Of a stretch of DNA of 64,000 bases, positions 1 to 8,943 are shown in pieces. The stretch comes from Baekduia soli. Its GTDB lineage: Bacteria > Actinomycetota > Thermoleophilia > Solirubrobacterales > Solirubrobacteraceae. The stretch is from NCBI RefSeq assembly GCF_007970665.1, contig NZ_CP042430.1:1302001-1366000 (forward strand), given 5' to 3'. Position numbers and translations under genes: made by a program. The notes beneath the pieces were generated by a model. It had not been told where the DNA came from. It ran no database searches and worked only from the letters and a program-made list of their open reading frames with translations. Positions within the stretch are counted from its first letter, which is position 1; the number at the start of each line of letters is the position of its first letter.

Positions 1-1703
1 ATGCCCCAGATGCGGTAGGCGATGGCGATGCCCAGCACGCCGAGCACGGTGCCGACGATCAGCCCGATGACCAGGAGCGAGTCGCTGCCCTGGATCGTCG
101 GGGTCAGCGTGGAGTCCTTGAACGTGGGCTCCAGGAAGGTGTCCAGCCACGTCGTGACCTTCGGGATCAGCACGACGCCGCCGACGGTGGCCAGGATCGC
201 CAGCGTGCCCATGGCGATCTTCATCGGGCCCGACTGCTCGGCGACGTGGTGCTCGGGGCCCGGGAAGCCGACGTCGGTGTCCTCGACCTCGCCGTTGGCC
301 GGGTTCGTCGGCTGCGGCGCGTGCCACAGGTGGCCGTGCTCGAGCTCGCGGGCCTGCTCGACCGGCTCGCCCCAGAACGCGCGGAAGATCATGCGCCACG
401 TGTAGACGGCGGTCATGAGCGCGGCGAGGTAGCCGGCGACGTAGAGGACCCAGTGCCAGCCGCCGCGCTCGCCCATGACGAGCAGGATCTCGTCCTTGGA
501 GAAGAACCCCGAGAAGGGCGGCACGCCCGACAGCGCCAGGCCGCCGATGACGAAGCAGGCGAACGTGAACGGCATCGCCTTGCGGAAGCCGCGCATGCGG
601 TCGAGGCTCTGGTCGCCGCCCATCGCGCTGATCAGCGAGCCCGCCGCCATGAAGAGCAGCGCCTTGAAGAACGCGTGCGTCATGAGGTGGAACAGGCCGG
701 CCACGTAGGCGCCGCCGCTGACGGCCATGATCATGTAGCCGATCTGCGACATCGTCGAGTAGGCGATCACCCGCTTGAGGTCGGTGACGACGAGGCCGAT
801 CGTGGCCGCGACCACCAGGGTGACGGCGCCGATGATCGTCCCGACGTCGGCCGCGGCGACCGACTGCTCGAAGAGCGGGTGCATGCGGGCGATGAGGTAG
901 ACGCCCGCGGTGACCATGGTCGCGGCGTGGATGAGGGCCGAGACCGGGGTCGGGCCCTCCATCGCGTCCGGGAGCCATGTGTGGAACGGGATCTGCGCGG
1001 ACTTCGCGAACGCGCCGACCAGGAGCAGGATCAGCCCCGCGGTGAGGTCGCCGTGCGCCGTGGCGCCGATCTCCTTGGCCTGGGCGAAGGTGCCCAGGAA
1101 GTCCAGCGTGCCGGAGTGCTTGAGGATGAAGAACGTCCCCAGCGTCAGGCCGATGTCGCCGACGACGTTGATGACGAAGGCCTTGATGCCGGCCGAGGTC
1201 GCCGTCGTGCGCCGGTACCAGAAGGAGATGAGCAGATAGGAGGCGGCCCCGACGAACGCCCAGCCCACGATGAGCAGGAAGAAGTTCGCCGCCAGGACCA
1301 GCAGCAGCATCGAGAAGACGAAGAAGTTCAGGTAGGCGAAGAAGCGCGTGTAGCCGCGGTCGCCGCTCATGTAGCCGAACGAGTAGACGTGGATCAGCGT
1401 CGACACGCCGGTGACCACGAGCATCATGAGGACGCTCAGCGGGTCGACCAGGATCGACAGCTTCGCGTCGATCGTCCCGACGACGGCGTAGTCGTACAGC
1501 GAGGAGACGAGCTGGCGGTGCTCCTCGCCGTTGCCCTGCAGCTGGACGAAGGCGATGACGGCGAAGACGAACGCAGCGGCCAGCGCGGCGGTGCCGACGA
1601 CGCCGGGCAGCCTGCCCTTGAGGGTCCGGAAGCCCAGCGCGTTGACGATGGTGCCCGCCAGGGGGCAGGCCAGCGCGAGCCAGGCGGCGGTGGTGGGACT
1701 CAT
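1..1703 (-). CDS. nuoL: NADH-quinone oxidoreductase subunit L, partial at window edge
   Basis: Membrane-arm proton-pumping subunit of complex I. About 567 residues are present from the ATG at 1703, and the C-terminus lies beyond base 1. The translation is a chain of hydrophobic helices with the antiporter-like core of the NuoL/MrpA family, including WLPDAMEGPTPVSALIHAATMV and a later HAFFKALLFM segment. The start codon abuts the nuoK stop (TAG at 1706-1704), so the two genes are coupled. Subunits M and N are expected further along the minus strand but are not in the window. Family assignment is very secure. Confidence 0.97.
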   Translation of the reverse strand, partial: MSPTTAAWLALACPLAGTIVNALGFRTLKGRLPGVVGTAALAAAFVFAVIAFVQLQGNGEEHRQLVSSLYDYAVVGTIDAKLSILVDPLSVLMMLVVTGVSTLIHVYSFGYMSGDRGYTRFFAYLNFFVFSMLLLVLAANFFLLIVGWAFVGAASYLLISFWYRRTTATSAGIKAFVINVVGDIGLTLGTFFILKHSGTLDFLGTFAQAKEIGATAHGDLTAGLILLLVGAFAKSAQIPFHTWLPDAMEGPTPVSALIHAATMVTAGVYLIARMHPLFEQSVAAADVGTIIGAVTLVVAATIGLVVTDLKRVIAYSTMSQIGYMIMAVSGGAYVAGLFHLMTHAFFKALLFMAAGSLISAMGGDQSLDRMRGFRKAMPFTFACFVIGGLALSGVPPFSGFFSKDEILLVMGERGGWHWVLYVAGYLAALMTAVYTWRMIFRAFWGEPVEQARELEHGHLWHAPQPTNPANGEVEDTDVGFPGPEHHVAEQSGPMKIAMGTLAILATVGGVVLIPKVTTWLDTFLEPTFKDSTLTPTIQGSDSLLVIGLIVGTVLGVLGIAIAYRIWG

Positions 1704-2003
1704 CTAGCCGTGCAGCTCCCGCATCTCGTCGACGTCGATCGGCAGGCGGCGGCGGAAGATCGCCACCACCAGGCCCAGGCCGATGCAGACCTCGCACGCG
1801 GCGACGACCATGACGATGATCGCGAAGATCTGGCCGTCCCCGTTGCCCCACATGCGCGAGAACGCGATGAGGGCCAGGTTCGCGGCGTTGAGCATCAGCT
1901 CGAGGCAGAGCAGGATGACCAGCGGGCTGCGGCGCGTGAGCACGCCGGCGGCGCCGGTGCAGAAGACGAGGGCGGAGACCGCCAGGTACCAGCCGATGTT
2001 CAC
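1704..2003 (-). CDS. nuoK: NADH-quinone oxidoreductase subunit K
   Basis: Small membrane subunit of complex I (99 aa, the usual length). It has three hydrophobic helices and the conserved ELMLNAANLALIAFSR helix carrying the buried Glu typical of NuoK, which takes part in proton translocation. The start is taken as GTG at 2003 because it overlaps the nuoJ stop as GTGA, the coupling pattern used throughout this operon. The frame stays open upstream, but that part is the nuoJ/nuoI shadow and is not NuoK-like. Confidence 0.96.
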   Translation of the reverse strand: MNIGWYLAVSALVFCTGAAGVLTRRSPLVILLCLELMLNAANLALIAFSRMWGNGDGQIFAIIVMVVAACEVCIGLGLVVAIFRRRLPIDVDEMRELHG

Positions 2004-2671
2004 CGACCGCGCTCCTGGGACTCGTCGCCGGCGCCCACGGCGATCGGGAGGCTGCCCATGCCCGGCGTCGGGTTGACGTCGCCGACGCCCTCGCGGGTGG
2101 TGCCGGTGCCCAGCGGGCGCTTGACCGGGATCGTGCGCATGAGCTCGTCGTGATCGGGGTCCAGGCCGCCGCGGCGGCGGGCCAGCACGACGGCGCCGAC
2201 GGCCGCGATGAGCAGCAGGAAGGACGCGGTCTCGAATGGGAACAGGAAGCGCGTGAGCAGCAGCTCGCCGATCTGGTTCGGCGTTCCGAAGCCGGGCTGG
2301 TAGGCCGCGCCCTTGGTATCGATGGCCTTCAGGCCGCTGCCGATGATCGCGATGAGCAGCTCGGCGAACAGCAGCGCGGCGAACACGATCGACGCGGCGC
2401 GCAGGCCGGGGCCGCCCGCGGGCCGGACGGGATCGGCGGCGCCGCCGACGTAGGCGACCACGAAGACGTAGAGCACCATGACGGCGCCGGCGTAGACGAC
2501 GACCTGGGCGGCCGCCACGAACTCCGCGCGCAGCAGCAGGAACAGCGCGGCGAGGCAGAGCAGGTGCGAGACCAGCGCAAGGACCGCATAGAACGGGTTG
2601 CGCACGGTCGCGACGCCGATCGCGCCCGCGACGGCCCCGATTCCGGCGATGAAGAACAGGACAGCAGACAT
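2000..2671 (-). CDS. nuoJ: NADH-quinone oxidoreductase subunit J
   Basis: Membrane subunit of complex I, 223 aa. About five hydrophobic helices occupy the first 170 residues, with the NuoJ-type VVYAGAVMVLYVFVV helix near residue 60. A hydrophilic C-terminal tail of about 50 residues follows and is longer than in many bacteria. ATG at 2671 is preceded by a 33-nt gap after nuoI. It overlaps nuoK by 4 nt. Confidence 0.96.
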   Translation of the reverse strand: MSAVLFFIAGIGAVAGAIGVATVRNPFYAVLALVSHLLCLAALFLLLRAEFVAAAQVVVYAGAVMVLYVFVVAYVGGAADPVRPAGGPGLRAASIVFAALLFAELLIAIIGSGLKAIDTKGAAYQPGFGTPNQIGELLLTRFLFPFETASFLLLIAAVGAVVLARRRGGLDPDHDELMRTIPVKRPLGTGTTREGVGDVNPTPGMGSLPIAVGAGDESQERGR

Positions 2672-2704
2672 GGTTGTTCGGACCCTCCGACCCGGCGGCG
2701 GAGG

Positions 2705-3238
2705 CTACTCGCCCTCTCGACGCAACGGCGTGCGCTCGAACGGCTCGGCGAGCAGCATCTCCTTGGTGAAGATGAGGTCGGAGCGGTTGTAGTCGCTCAT
2801 CTCGAAGTCGTTGCCCATCGTGATCGCGTCGAACGGGCACGCGACCTCGCAGTAGCCGCAGAAGATGCAGCGGCTCAGGTTGATCTCGTAGACCGCGGCG
2901 TAGCGCTCGCCGGCCGACACCCGGTTCTCGGGCGTGTTCTCGGCGGCGACCACGCGGATGCAGTCCGAGGGGCAGGCCGCGGCGCACAGCGAGCAGCCGA
3001 CGCACTTCTCCAGACCCGTGTCGTCGAAGCGGTGCAGCCGGTGGCGCCCGCGGAAGCGCGGGTAGACCGGGATCTTCTCCTCCGGGTAGGAGACCACGCT
3101 GACCGGGGCGACCGACTGGCGCAGCGTCGTCTTCAGGCCGCGCAGCGTCTCGCCGAACGCGCGGTAGAAGCCGCCGACGCCGCCGGGGTCGGGGCCCTTG
3201 ACGTGGTGCAGCTCCTCCGCGGAGGGGGGCCAGGCCAT
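2705..3238 (-). CDS. nuoI: NADH-quinone oxidoreductase subunit I (two 4Fe-4S clusters)
   Basis: Peripheral-arm ferredoxin-like subunit (177 aa) that passes electrons through clusters N6a and N6b toward quinone. Two classical motifs are visible, CVGCSLCAAACP and CIFCGYCEVACP. ATG at 3238 overlaps the nuoH stop as ATGA, which decides the start although the frame is open far upstream through nuoH antisense sequence. A Pro/Gly-rich N-terminus of about 30 residues precedes the conserved region. Confidence 0.97.
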   Translation of the reverse strand: MAWPPSAEELHHVKGPDPGGVGGFYRAFGETLRGLKTTLRQSVAPVSVVSYPEEKIPVYPRFRGRHRLHRFDDTGLEKCVGCSLCAAACPSDCIRVVAAENTPENRVSAGERYAAVYEINLSRCIFCGYCEVACPFDAITMGNDFEMSDYNRSDLIFTKEMLLAEPFERTPLRREGE

Positions 3239-4266
3239 CAGTCGGTCACCACCAGGACGATTGCGGTCACGAGGGCGTTGAGGGTCGCGAGCGGGAGGAG
3301 GACCTTCCAGCCCAGCGACATGAGCTGGTCGTAGCGCAGGCGCGGCAGCGTGGCGCGGGCCCACACGAAGACGAACACGAAGAAGATCGTCTTGCCCAGG
3401 ACGACGATCGGGTCGACCCAGCCGGGCGGGTGGATGCCGAAGGGCAGCCACCAGCCGCCGAGGAACAGCGTGGTCATCATCGCCGAGGCGACGACCATGT
3501 TCAGGTACTCGGCGAAGTAGTAGGTGGCGAACCGGCCACCGCCGTACTCGGTGTTGTAGCCGCCGATGATCTCGCCGTCGGCCTCGGTCAGGTCGAACGG
3601 CGGGCGGTTGGTCTCGGCGAACGACGCGACCATGAAGATGATGAACCCGACGAACTGCGGGACGATGTACCACATCCCGGCCTGGCCCTTGACGATGTCG
3701 ACGAGCGACAGCGACTGGGCGGTCATGACGACGCCGACGAGCGCGAGGCCCTGGGAGACCTCGTAGGAGATGAGCTGCGCCGCGGCGCGCATGGAGCCCA
3801 GGAACGAGTACTTCGAGCCCGACGACCAGCCGCCGAGCATGATCCCGTAGAAGGCCACGCTGCCGAAGGCGAAGAGGTAGAGCGGGCCGACCGAGGCGTC
3901 GACGCCGTAGAGGCCCACCTTCGTGCCGAAGATGTCCTGCACGTCGCCGAACGGGACGATCGCCAGGGCCGCGACGGCGGTGGCGATGGAGATCAGCGGG
4001 GCGGCCACGAAGAGCCAGCCGATCGACGTGCGCGGGCGGAACTGCTGCTTGGTCAGCAGCTTCACGATGTCGGCGATCGGCGTGAGGATGCCGAACGGCC
4101 CGACCCGGTTGGGGCCGTAGCGGTTCTGCATGCGGCCCATGACCTTGCGGTCCATCATGAGCGCCACGGGGATGATCTGCAGGCCGACGGCGAAGATCAC
4201 CACGGCCTTGATGATCTGCATCCACCACGGCTCGTAGTAGTTGATGTCGGCGAGGATCGGGTTCAT
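3238..4266 (-). CDS. nuoH: NADH-quinone oxidoreductase subunit H
   Basis: Membrane subunit that joins the peripheral and membrane arms and forms part of the quinone chamber; 342 aa, normal length. Family signatures include MDRKVMGRMQNRYGPNRVGP near residue 40, the ETNRPPFDLTEADGEIIGGYNTEY loop near 220, and about eight hydrophobic helices. It lies 43 nt after nuoG and overlaps nuoI by 4 nt. Confidence 0.97.
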   Translation of the reverse strand: MNPILADINYYEPWWMQIIKAVVIFAVGLQIIPVALMMDRKVMGRMQNRYGPNRVGPFGILTPIADIVKLLTKQQFRPRTSIGWLFVAAPLISIATAVAALAIVPFGDVQDIFGTKVGLYGVDASVGPLYLFAFGSVAFYGIMLGGWSSGSKYSFLGSMRAAAQLISYEVSQGLALVGVVMTAQSLSLVDIVKGQAGMWYIVPQFVGFIIFMVASFAETNRPPFDLTEADGEIIGGYNTEYGGGRFATYYFAEYLNMVVASAMMTTLFLGGWWLPFGIHPPGWVDPIVVLGKTIFFVFVFVWARATLPRLRYDQLMSLGWKVLLPLATLNALVTAIVLVVTD

Positions 4267-4309
4267 CGGCGGCTCCCGGCGCGAGACGGCGCCGGTCGGT
4301 CAGAAGCGG

Positions 4310-6799
4310 TCACGAGTGGGGGTCGGGCGCGTCGTGGGGCGCGGGCGTGCCGACCGCGATGACGGGCGGCGTGGCCGCCGTGGTCGCCTTGCGGATCTCG
4401 ACGAGCGGGCCCTCGACGGCGTTGCCCTCCAGGAAGGCGCTGCCCTCGGGCACGGCGGCGCGCAGGCTGACGACCGCGCCGACCGCGGCGCCGTCGGAGC
4501 CGACGAGCACCTTGTCGCCGTCGAAGACCTGCAGGCGCTTGGCGTCGGCGGGCGAGAGCTCCACGCGCGCGGCGCCGGCCAGGAACGCCAGCGCCGGGGA
4601 GGCGGCGACCTCGGGACCCGCCCACACGGAGCGGTAGGTGCCCAGGCGCAGGCGGCCGTTGGCCGCCGGCCCCGCCTCCGGCACGCCGCCGCCGGCCCGC
4701 GCCGCGCCGGGCGCCGGCCAGGCGCCCGCGGCGTCGCCGGCGGGCCAGCGCACGCCCTTGCCGCCGATGGCGTCCAGCGACAGCCCGGCGTAGAAGCCGA
4801 CGGCGTCGAAGAGCTGGCGGGAGACCATGGAGCCGGTCAGCGCGCCGAGCTCGAGGCCGAGGCGCGTGCCGAGCTCCTGCAGGATCCACCAGCCGGGCCG
4901 GGTGTCGCCGGCGCGGGCGATGGCCTGGCGCAGGCGCTGCACGCGGCCGTCGGGGTGCACGACGGTGCCGTCGTGCTCGGCTTGGGACTCCGCGGGGAAG
5001 ACAACGGTGGCGTGCTCGAGCACGCCCTCCGTCAGGTAGCCGGCGTGGGCGACGACCGTCGAGGCGCGCTCCAGCGCTCGATCCCACGTCCGGCGCTGCG
5101 GGTGGGTGGCCACCGGGTCGGTGTCCAGCAGCCAGAGCGCGGCGAGCTCGCCCGCGGCGCCCGCGGCGGCGATCTCGGCCGTCGAGCGCCCGGTGGCCGC
5201 CACGGCGCCGAGCCCGGGCCCGGCGAAGGGCAGCACGCCGGCCTCGCGCAGGCCGCGGCCGTTGGTGGCCGAGGGGACGCCGAGCAGCCCGGCGCCGGCG
5301 CGGCCGGCCAGGTCCAGCGCCTCGGCGATGGCGACGAGCGCGGCGGCGCCGGCGGGGTCGGCGAGCACGCGCTCGCCGTAGAGGATCACGACGTCCTCGC
5401 CGCCGTCGCGCAGCAGCGCGACCAGCCCGGCGAGCGCGCCGCCGTCGGTGCCGCCGTCCTCGCGGCCCAGCGCCTCGGCCAGCAGCGCCGCGGCGCGCGG
5501 CTCGTCGCCGGGCGCGAAGCGCACGACCTCGCGGGCGTTGGCGTCCAGCGAGGACGGGCGGCTCGTGGCGACCGCGAGGTTGACGCGGTGGCGGCGCACG
5601 CCCTTGCGGATGCGCAGGTCGACGATCGGCATCTCGTCGACGGGCTCGACGCCCAGGACGAGGACGGTGTGGGCGAACTCGAGGTCGGGGACGGTGGCCT
5701 GCAGGCCCGGGGCGTGCAGGGCCAGCAGGTCGTCCAGGCCCGAGGCGTCGTGGGTGCGCGAATCGATGTCGGCGGTTCCCAGCGCCTCGCGGGCGATACG
5801 CTGGGCCAGGAAGCCCTCCTCGTTGGAGGTCGCCCCGCCGGCCAGGACGCCGACGCGGCCGCCGGCGCGGCGCAGGCCCGCGGCGGCCTCGTCCAGCGCG
5901 CGCTCCCAGGAGACCGGGCGCAGCTCGCCGCCGTCGCGGACCATGGGCGACGTGACGCGCTCGCCGACGTGGATGGCCTGGTAGGCGAAGCGGCCCTTGT
6001 CGCACAGCCAGCCGTCGTCGACCTCGGCGTGGTCGCGGCCCAGGACGCGGAGCACGCGCTCGTCGCGCACGGTGAAGGTGACGTTGCACTGCGCAGGGCA
6101 CAGCGTGCAGATGCCGCCGGAGCCCTCGATGTCCCACGGGCGGGCGCGGAAGCGGTAGGGCTGGGAGGTCAGCGCGCCCACCGGGCACAGCTCGATGATG
6201 TTGCCGCTGAACGGCGCCACGTAGGGGTGGCCGTCGAACGTGCCGACGAACGTGTGCGCGCCGCGCTCCTGGAAGACGAGCTGGTAGTCCTCGCTGATCT
6301 CCTGGCTGAAGCGCACGCAGCGATAGCAGAGGATGCAGCGCTCGCGGTCGATGGCGACCAGCGGCGAGAGCGCCAGCGGCTTCTCGAAGTGGCGCTTGGG
6401 CTCGATGAAGCGCGAGCGGCCGCCGCCCCAGCCGAAGGAGATGTCCTGCAGCGGGCACTCGCCGCCCTTGTCGCAGACGGGGCAGTCGAGCGGATGGTTG
6501 ATGAGCAGGAACTCGACGATGGCCTGCTGGGCGGTCTGCACGCGCTCGGTCTGGGTGTGGACGACCATGCCGTCCTTGACCGGGGTCGAGCAGGCCGTCT
6601 GCAGCTTGGGGATCCCCTCGATCTCCACGAGGCACATGCGGCAGGCGCCGACGGGCTGGCCCAGCTTGGGCTCGTAGCAGAAGACGGGGATCTCGACGTC
6701 GCCGTACTTGGCGCCGTCGACCAACATGATGTTCTCGGGGGCGGAGACCTCGCGACCGTCGATCGAGAAGGTCACCATCCGCTGCTCGGGGCGGGGCAC
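4310..6799 (-). CDS. nuoG: NADH-quinone oxidoreductase subunit G
   Basis: Large iron-sulfur subunit of the NADH module (829 aa). Numbered from the GTG at 6799, the 2Fe-2S ligands are Cys41, Cys53, Cys56 and Cys70. The His-ligated 4Fe-4S site is His102, Cys106, Cys109 and Cys115. A further CILCYRC...CPVGAL site follows, then CTLCPAQC...CDKG of the molybdopterin-oxidoreductase 4Fe-4S domain. The C-terminal half is the degenerate molybdopterin-like domain and ends in a segment resembling the MopB C-terminal barrel. GTG at 6799 directly follows the nuoF stop and has GGAG 8 nt upstream. ATG at 6778 is an alternative start. Confidence 0.96.
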   Translation of the reverse strand: MPRPEQRMVTFSIDGREVSAPENIMLVDGAKYGDVEIPVFCYEPKLGQPVGACRMCLVEIEGIPKLQTACSTPVKDGMVVHTQTERVQTAQQAIVEFLLINHPLDCPVCDKGGECPLQDISFGWGGGRSRFIEPKRHFEKPLALSPLVAIDRERCILCYRCVRFSQEISEDYQLVFQERGAHTFVGTFDGHPYVAPFSGNIIELCPVGALTSQPYRFRARPWDIEGSGGICTLCPAQCNVTFTVRDERVLRVLGRDHAEVDDGWLCDKGRFAYQAIHVGERVTSPMVRDGGELRPVSWERALDEAAAGLRRAGGRVGVLAGGATSNEEGFLAQRIAREALGTADIDSRTHDASGLDDLLALHAPGLQATVPDLEFAHTVLVLGVEPVDEMPIVDLRIRKGVRRHRVNLAVATSRPSSLDANAREVVRFAPGDEPRAAALLAEALGREDGGTDGGALAGLVALLRDGGEDVVILYGERVLADPAGAAALVAIAEALDLAGRAGAGLLGVPSATNGRGLREAGVLPFAGPGLGAVAATGRSTAEIAAAGAAGELAALWLLDTDPVATHPQRRTWDRALERASTVVAHAGYLTEGVLEHATVVFPAESQAEHDGTVVHPDGRVQRLRQAIARAGDTRPGWWILQELGTRLGLELGALTGSMVSRQLFDAVGFYAGLSLDAIGGKGVRWPAGDAAGAWPAPGAARAGGGVPEAGPAANGRLRLGTYRSVWAGPEVAASPALAFLAGAARVELSPADAKRLQVFDGDKVLVGSDGAAVGAVVSLRAAVPEGSAFLEGNAVEGPLVEIRKATTAATPPVIAVGTPAPHDAPDPHS

Positions 6800-8113
6800 C
6801 TACGCGGCTCCCTGGAGCAGCGCGAGCTGGGGCCCGGCCTCGTCGCCCGTGAACGGGTTCTCCGCCCGCGCCCGCTCGATGTGCTCCTCGAACTCGCCGC
6901 GGAACTTCCTGATCATCGAGGCGACGGGCATCGCCATCGCGTCGCCCAGCACGCACAGGCAGTTGCCGATGATCTGCTCCTGGACCGAGGCCATGATGTC
7001 GAGGTCCATCGGCGTGGCCAGGCCGGTCTGGATGCGCTCGAGCATCTTCACCGTCCAGTTGGTGCCCTCGCGGCAGGGCGTGCACTTGCCGCAGGACTCG
7101 TGGCGGTAGAACTCGGCCAGCCACAGCGCGACGTCGACGACCGAGTTGGTGTCGTCGACGACGATGATGGCGCCCGAGCCGAGCATCGTGCCCGCCTTGG
7201 CCAGCGTGTTGAAGTCGTAGGGGAGGTCGAGGTCGTCCCTGGTCAGGACCGGGGACGACGACCCGCCCGGGAACCACAACTTGATCTCGCGGCCCTCGGC
7301 GGGGCCGCCGGCCAGGCCGTAGATGATCTCGCGCGACGGCACGCCGAGCTCGATCTCGTAGTTGCCCGGCCGCTGCACGTTGCCCGAGACCGACACGAGC
7401 TTGGTGCCCGTCGAGCCGTCCGTGCCGATCCTGGCGTAGACGTCGGCGCCCATGTCGAGGATGAGCGGCAGCGTGGCCAGCGTCTCGACGTTGTTGATCA
7501 GCGTGGGGCCCTGGTAGAGGCCCTGGTTGGCGGGGAACGGGGGCTTGAGGCGTGGGTTGCCGCGCTTGCCCTCCAGGCTGTCGAGCAGCCCGGTCTCCTC
7601 GCCGCAGATGTAGGCGCCGGCGCCGCGGTGCACGGCCAGCGACAGCGAGTGGTCGGTGCCCAGGATGTGCTCGCCGAGCAGGCCGGCGTCGTAGGCCTCG
7701 ACCAGCGCGGCGTCCAGGATGTCCGCCTGCTGGACGTATTCGCCGCGGATGTAGATGAACGAGCGGTTCGCGCCTGCCGCATAGGCGGCGATGATCATGC
7801 CCTCGATGAGCAGGTGCGGGCACTTCTGCATGAGCTCGCGGTCCTTGAACGTGCCCGGCTCGGACTCGTCCGCGTTGCACACGAGGTACTTGTCCATCGT
7901 GCCCTTGGGCAGGAACGACGCCTTGGTGCCCATGGAGAAGCCCGCGCCTCCGCGGCCGCGCAGGCCGGAGGCCTTGAGCTCCTCGACGAGCGCCTCGCGG
8001 GGCATGGTGAGGGCCTTGCGCAGGCGCTCGCCGTAGCCGCCGCGGCGCCGGAAGACCTCGAGGGTGTTCAGGCCGGGCTCGTCGATGTCGCTGAAGATCA
8101 GGTGCTGGCTCAC
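6800..8113 (-). CDS. nuoF: NADH-quinone oxidoreductase subunit F (NADH-binding)
   Basis: Flavoprotein that oxidises NADH with FMN and cluster N3; 437 aa, the usual length. The glycine-rich FMN/NADH region GLRGRGGAGFSMGTK lies near residue 50, the ADESEPGTFKDR loop near 90, and the cluster ligands ESCGKCTPCREGT plus NCLC near 350-395. The start is GTG at 8113, overlapping the nuoE stop as GTGA. The frame is open for hundreds of codons upstream without NuoF-like sequence. Confidence 0.97.
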   Translation of the reverse strand: MSQHLIFSDIDEPGLNTLEVFRRRGGYGERLRKALTMPREALVEELKASGLRGRGGAGFSMGTKASFLPKGTMDKYLVCNADESEPGTFKDRELMQKCPHLLIEGMIIAAYAAGANRSFIYIRGEYVQQADILDAALVEAYDAGLLGEHILGTDHSLSLAVHRGAGAYICGEETGLLDSLEGKRGNPRLKPPFPANQGLYQGPTLINNVETLATLPLILDMGADVYARIGTDGSTGTKLVSVSGNVQRPGNYEIELGVPSREIIYGLAGGPAEGREIKLWFPGGSSSPVLTRDDLDLPYDFNTLAKAGTMLGSGAIIVVDDTNSVVDVALWLAEFYRHESCGKCTPCREGTNWTVKMLERIQTGLATPMDLDIMASVQEQIIGNCLCVLGDAMAMPVASMIRKFRGEFEEHIERARAENPFTGDEAGPQLALLQGAA

Positions 8114-8943
8114 GGGGTGCCGTCCTCCTGCGAAGGGCCGTCGGGCGGGGTGGGCGCCTGCTCGAGCGGCGCCGGCGGGCCGGCGTCGCCGGGGTGCACG
8201 GGCTCGCCCATGGGCGGGCCGAAGCTCGACGGCTCGGGCGGCAGTGGGTCGCTGCCCGGCGCGGGGCGCTGCAGCTCGGACTCGACCTGGGCGAAGTCGG
8301 TCCCCGGCCGGTCCCACTCGCGGGTGTTGGCCTGCGGGTCGGCCGACGGGCGGCTCAGCAGCTGCTTGGCGGGGAGGGGGTCCTCGCCGTCGCGGATCTG
8401 CGCGGCGAGCAGGTCGACCTCGTCGTCGGCCACCGGGCCGACGTAGATCCCGTCCACCGACACCATCGGGGCGATGTCGCAGGCGCCCAGGCACTCGAAG
8501 CCGCGCACCTGGACGTCCGGATCCTCGCCGACGGCGTCCTTGAGCCGGCCGAGCAGCTCGCGCCCGCCGCGCAGCGAGCAGGAGATGTTCGTGCAGACGT
8601 AGACCCGCCGGTGCCCGACCGGCCGGGTGTCGAGCATGTCGTAGAAGCTGGCGACCGCCACGAGGTAGGCGGGCGTGAGGCGCATGACGCACGCGACCTG
8701 GCCGACGGCCTCGGGCGAGCACCAGCCGTGCAGCCGCTGGGCGGCGGCCAGCGCCGGGATCGCCGCGGAGCGGCGGTCCGGGTACTTGGCCATGTGGTGC
8801 TCGATCTCCTCGCGCAGCGAGGCGGGCACCGGCGTCGTCGCGGGGTCCGGGATCTCCTGGGGATCCTTGGCGAGGTCGACCGAGTCGTCCCAGCCCGGGA
8901 TGCGCGAGCCCTGCGCGAAGCGGCGGACCTCCATCGAGGACAT
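8110..8943 (-). CDS. nuoE: NADH-quinone oxidoreductase subunit E with long Pro-rich tail
   Basis: Thioredoxin-fold 2Fe-2S subunit next to NuoF; 277 aa. Cluster N1a ligands are Cys117, Cys122, Cys151 and Cys155 (CTNISC and CLGAC). The conserved fold ends near residue 185. About 90 further residues are Pro/Gly/Ser/Asp-rich and look disordered, which is long for the family. ATG at 8943 abuts the nuoD stop. It overlaps nuoF by 4 nt. Confidence 0.95.
   Translation of the reverse strand: MSSMEVRRFAQGSRIPGWDDSVDLAKDPQEIPDPATTPVPASLREEIEHHMAKYPDRRSAAIPALAAAQRLHGWCSPEAVGQVACVMRLTPAYLVAVASFYDMLDTRPVGHRRVYVCTNISCSLRGGRELLGRLKDAVGEDPDVQVRGFECLGACDIAPMVSVDGIYVGPVADDEVDLLAAQIRDGEDPLPAKQLLSRPSADPQANTREWDRPGTDFAQVESELQRPAPGSDPLPPEPSSFGPPMGEPVHPGDAGPPAPLEQAPTPPDGPSQEDGTP

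Noticed and set aside
246-8446. Very long plus-strand open frames opposite the nuo operon (up to 1401 codons)
   Set aside because: They are antisense to clear nuo genes, are made of Arg/Ala/Asp/Glu-rich low-complexity sequence, and reflect the scarcity of stop codons in very GC-rich DNA.
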